A DNA stretch of 33,219 bases from Steroidobacteraceae bacterium (GTDB lineage Bacteria > Pseudomonadota > Gammaproteobacteria > Steroidobacterales > Steroidobacteraceae): positions 1 through 33,219 of the forward strand of contig DAIDVO010000173.1 of NCBI GenBank assembly GCA_027456085.1, read 5' to 3'. The position numbers were made by a program, and so were the translations under genes. Positions 30,240-33,219 of the stretch are shown here, one piece after another (the first letter of the stretch is position 1; each line of letters starts with the position of its first letter). The notes under the pieces are model-generated. The model did no database searches, was not told the DNA's origin, and saw only the letters and a list, made by a program, of their open reading frames with translations.

Positions 30240-30397
30240 GTCCCGACCGACCGAGCGGCGGCGTCGGCGCTCGATGATCCACCATGCTGCGATAATACCG
30301 CGGCCCGACGTATTGCGTATCATCGGACCCCGGAGGCCGGGGCAACGGTCCGCCCGCATCGGATCTAAGTTCGGCCGCTCTGCAACGAGGCCGCGTT

Positions 30398-32341
30398 TTG
30401 GCGAATCTTGTCACAATTCGGGCCGGGTTCCGGCAATTCCCTGGTTGGCTGTTGTTCGCCGCCGCCGGCATCGCTATCGCCGCGGGCGGAGCCGAGGTGG
30501 CGCATGCCGCGGATCCGCAGGCCTACCGCGTCGAAATAGCGTCGACCGGCCGCGATTCCCTCGACAACACGATCGAAGCCACCTCCGAGCTGAAATCTCT
30601 GCAGAAGTCCGCGCCGGTCAGTCCATTCGGGCTGATCATGCGCGCGCGCAGCGACGAGGACCGCCTCGAGACGGTTCTGGAGAGCTTCGGCTATTACGAA
30701 TCCACGGTATCGATCACGATCGAAGGCCGTAAGATCAAGGATCCGGATCTCGGCGAGATCTTGAACGCACTGCCGGCGCAAAGCCAGGCCGGCGTCTCCG
30801 TGAAATTCACGATGGGCCCCTTGTATCACCTGCGCCGCATCGATATCGACGGCAGTTTGCCGGATTCGGTGCGGGGCGCGCTGGGACTGGCGCCGGGCGC
30901 GCCGGCCGCGGCGGCGTACGTGCTTGCCGGAGGTGCGCGCCTGCTGACGGCGCTGCAGGAGCAGGGCTACGCTTTTGCGCAGGTCGACCCGCCGGTCGCC
31001 TATGAAGATCGGACGCTGCCGCTGCTTGACCTGAAATTTCATGTGACGGCGGGACCGAGGGTCAAGATCGGCGCGATTCGCTTCGGCGGCTTGCAGCGAG
31101 TGCGCGCATCGCTCGTGCGCTCGCGGCTACTTCTGCACACTGGTGAGCGGTATTCGCCGGATGCGATCGAACGCGCGCGGCGCGACCTGCTGGAATTGGG
31201 CGTATTTGCCGCGGTCAGCGTTCAAACCGGCGCCGCGGTGGACGGTCGCGGCGGCCTGCCGATCACCTTCGATGTCAGCGAGCGGCGGCGGCACGCGGTG
31301 TCGCTCAACGCGCTCTACTCGAGCGATTTAGGCGGCAGCGGCGGCGTCACCTGGACCAATCTAAACCTTTTCGGCAGGGCTGAGCGGCTGAGCGTCTCGG
31401 CGGCGGTGACCAACATCGGCGGCAGCGCGGCGACCGGCTTGGGTTACAACACCGGCGCGAAGCTGTTGAAGCCGGACTTCGGTCACCGCGACCAAACGCT
31501 GCAATTCGCGGTCACCGCCGTCAAACAGTCGCTGCAGGCGTACCAACAAAAGGCCCTCACGACCGGCACTTCGCTGATCCGCAAATTGTCGAGCGCCTGG
31601 AGCGCGAGCCTCGGGATCACCAGCGCGAGCGAGACGATCGTGCAAGAGGGCACGACGCGGGGCTATACCCTGGTCGCGATCCCCTTCGGTTTGACCTACG
31701 ACTCGACGAACTTGAGCTCACCCATCGACGACCCCGTGCACGGCATGCGCGACTCGCTCACCGTCACGCCCACGCATTCGATCGGGGCTACGAGCGCGAC
31801 CTTCCTGATCACGCAGCTGCAACTCGCGGCATACCTGGACCTGCACGCGCTCGTGCCGGTGCCCGCCGGGCGCAGCGTGATCGCCGTGCGCGCGCTTGCG
31901 GGCCTCGCAAGCGGCGCCGGCGAGTACAGCTTGCCGCCGGACCAACGCTTCTACGGCGGCGGAGCCGGAACGATCCGCGGCTTTCGCTATCAGTCGGTGG
32001 GTCCCGCGTTCCCCAATAGCGGCAACCCGATCGGCGGCACCGCGATCACCGCCGGCAGCATCGAATTCCGCCAGCGCTTCGGCAAACGCTTCGGCGCCGC
32101 CGTGTTCGTCGACGGAGGCAAAGTCAGCGCGAGATCGCCGCCGCCGCTGCCGGTGCCGCTGCCGGTGCTGCCGCCGGCGCTGCCGCCGCCGCCGAATGTC
32201 TTTCACGTCGGCGCGGGCACGGGAATACGCTACTACACGCCGATCGGCGCGGTCCGTTTCGATGTCGCCGTGCCGATCAAGCGTTACACCGCGAAGGACG
32301 ATCGGTTCGAGATCTACGTCGGACTCGGGCAGGCATTCTGA
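30398..32341 (+). CDS. tamA: Translocation/autotransporter assembly outer-membrane protein TamA (Omp85/BamA superfamily)
   Basis: TTG start, signal sequence, POTRA-like repeats, C-terminal Omp85 barrel (FYGGGAGTIRGFRYQSVGP, AAVFVDGGKVS, GAGTGIRYYTPIGAVRFDVAVPI). A tamB-like gene follows immediately. Confidence 0.9.
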   Translation: MANLVTIRAGFRQFPGWLLFAAAGIAIAAGGAEVAHAADPQAYRVEIASTGRDSLDNTIEATSELKSLQKSAPVSPFGLIMRARSDEDRLETVLESFGYYESTVSITIEGRKIKDPDLGEILNALPAQSQAGVSVKFTMGPLYHLRRIDIDGSLPDSVRGALGLAPGAPAAAAYVLAGGARLLTALQEQGYAFAQVDPPVAYEDRTLPLLDLKFHVTAGPRVKIGAIRFGGLQRVRASLVRSRLLLHTGERYSPDAIERARRDLLELGVFAAVSVQTGAAVDGRGGLPITFDVSERRRHAVSLNALYSSDLGGSGGVTWTNLNLFGRAERLSVSAAVTNIGGSAATGLGYNTGAKLLKPDFGHRDQTLQFAVTAVKQSLQAYQQKALTTGTSLIRKLSSAWSASLGITSASETIVQEGTTRGYTLVAIPFGLTYDSTNLSSPIDDPVHGMRDSLTVTPTHSIGATSATFLITQLQLAAYLDLHALVPVPAGRSVIAVRALAGLASGAGEYSLPPDQRFYGGGAGTIRGFRYQSVGPAFPNSGNPIGGTAITAGSIEFRQRFGKRFGAAVFVDGGKVSARSPPPLPVPLPVLPPALPPPPNVFHVGAGTGIRYYTPIGAVRFDVAVPIKRYTAKDDRFEIYVGLGQAF

Positions 32342-33219
32342 TGCGCCGCGCTTTGAAAATCACGGCCGCGGCGGCAGGCGCGGTTGTTCTGTCGGTCGTC
32401 GTGCCGTGCGGGGCGATCTACACCGCCGGCATGAGCGCGCGCGGCCGGGCGATGATCGAACGCGTCACCTATGCATTGACCTCCGGGCGCGTGATACTAT
32501 CGGGGCTCGGCGGGTCATGGCCGAGCCGATTGACGCTCGCCGGGCTCGAGCTCAGCGATCGAAGCGGTGTTTGGCTGACGGCGAAAAACATCTCCATGCG
32601 CTGGGCGCCGCTTGATCTTCTGTGGCGTACGGTGCATATCGAACGACTGCACGCGGACCATGTTCTCCTCGCCCGTCTGCCGGTGTCCGCAGCGAATGCC
32701 GAGCGCACCCACCGCGCGATTCCCCGCATCGTCGTGACGAATGGATCGATCGATTCACTCGAGCTCGGGCCGAACCTCGCCGGTAGGCCGGCGGCGCTCG
32801 TCGTCCGCGGCGGCATTTCAATGCGGTCGGCCGAGGATCTTCAGGCGCAGGTCGAGGCCGAGCGCATCGGCGGCGACGGCCGATACCGGCTGCGGCTCGC
32901 GTTCGATCCGAAGCGCATGGACGCCGCGCTCGAGGTACACGAACCCGCGGGAGGGCCGCTCGAAAGCATCGTGGGGCTGCCGGACCTCGGCGCGCTGGCG
33001 GCGACGATGCCGCTGAAGGGCGCGCGCACGGCGGAGGATTTCGACTTGAAGGTCGACGCCGGCGGCCTGCGCGCACGTGCGCACGGCAGCGCGAATCTGC
33101 CCGGCCGCAGCGCGGATTTCGCGTATTCGATCGAAGCGCCGGCGATGCGGCCGCGCGCCGATCTTGCCTGGGGGCGGATCGACTCGAGCGGGCATTGGCG
33201 TGGCGCGATCGACGCGCCG
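32341..33219 (+). CDS. tamB: Translocation/assembly module TamB (AsmA-like/DUF490), N-terminal part, truncated by window edge
   Basis: Manual translation from ATG 32341 (TGATG overlap with tamA stop): MRRALKITAAAAGAVVLSVVVPCGAIYTAGMSARGRAMIERVTYALTSGRVILSGLGGSWPSRLTLAGLELSDRSGVWLTAKNISMRWAPLDLLWRTVHIERLHADHVLLARLP..., open to the window end. Not in the ORF track. Confidence 0.85.
   Translation, partial: MRRALKITAAAAGAVVLSVVVPCGAIYTAGMSARGRAMIERVTYALTSGRVILSGLGGSWPSRLTLAGLELSDRSGVWLTAKNISMRWAPLDLLWRTVHIERLHADHVLLARLPVSAANAERTHRAIPRIVVTNGSIDSLELGPNLAGRPAALVVRGGISMRSAEDLQAQVEAERIGGDGRYRLRLAFDPKRMDAALEVHEPAGGPLESIVGLPDLGALAATMPLKGARTAEDFDLKVDAGGLRARAHGSANLPGRSADFAYSIEAPAMRPRADLAWGRIDSSGHWRGAIDAP

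Noticed and set aside
30328-30342. CCCCGG-AGG-CCGGGG hairpin as a terminator before tamA
   Set aside because: Short 6-bp stem, no U-tract, and expected by chance in GC-rich DNA.

Overview
33.2 kb of high-GC, gene-dense chromosomal DNA, most like a (gamma)proteobacterium (inference from gene content only). I support about 21 protein-coding genes. Two run off the window edges and are missing from the supplied ORF track: an FAD oxidoreductase at the left edge and a TamB-like gene at the right edge. No rRNA, tRNA, CRISPR array, IS element or prophage was seen. Main blocks: (1) 1-11.5 kb: FAD oxidoreductase, acyl-CoA synthetase, TonB receptor, LuxR-type response regulator, then an acyl-CoA synthetase / FIST-domain sensor / soluble hybrid histidine kinase operon, and a divergent aldehyde dehydrogenase. 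Two divergent promoter regions here share an ATACGNNAGTAT dyad, which suggests a local regulon. (2) 12.1-17.6 kb: a probable Mg2+ cluster with an MgtA-type P-ATPase, an Nramp-related transporter lacking the canonical DPGN/MPH metal-site motifs, a 58-aa single-TM protein, and a soluble MgtE_N-CBS protein with no transporter domain. (3) 17.6-19.5 kb: ftsH-like gene split by a frameshift at an 8-nt homopolymer. (4) 19.6-25.4 kb: zinc-type ADH/quinone oxidoreductase, secreted metallophosphoesterase, YHS-containing Cu-type P1B ATPase, sulfotransferase-like protein. (5) 25.5-28.9 kb: glnK-amtB-porin locus with a consensus sigma-54 promoter and a good NtrC-type dyad. (6) 29.0-33.2 kb: C-methyltransferase, then tamA-tamB. 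The strongest candidates for something under-described are the Nramp-like/small-TM/MgtE_N-CBS cassette and the acyl-CoA-synthetase-linked FIST-kinase module with its candidate operator. All family calls come from reading motifs; no database search was run.
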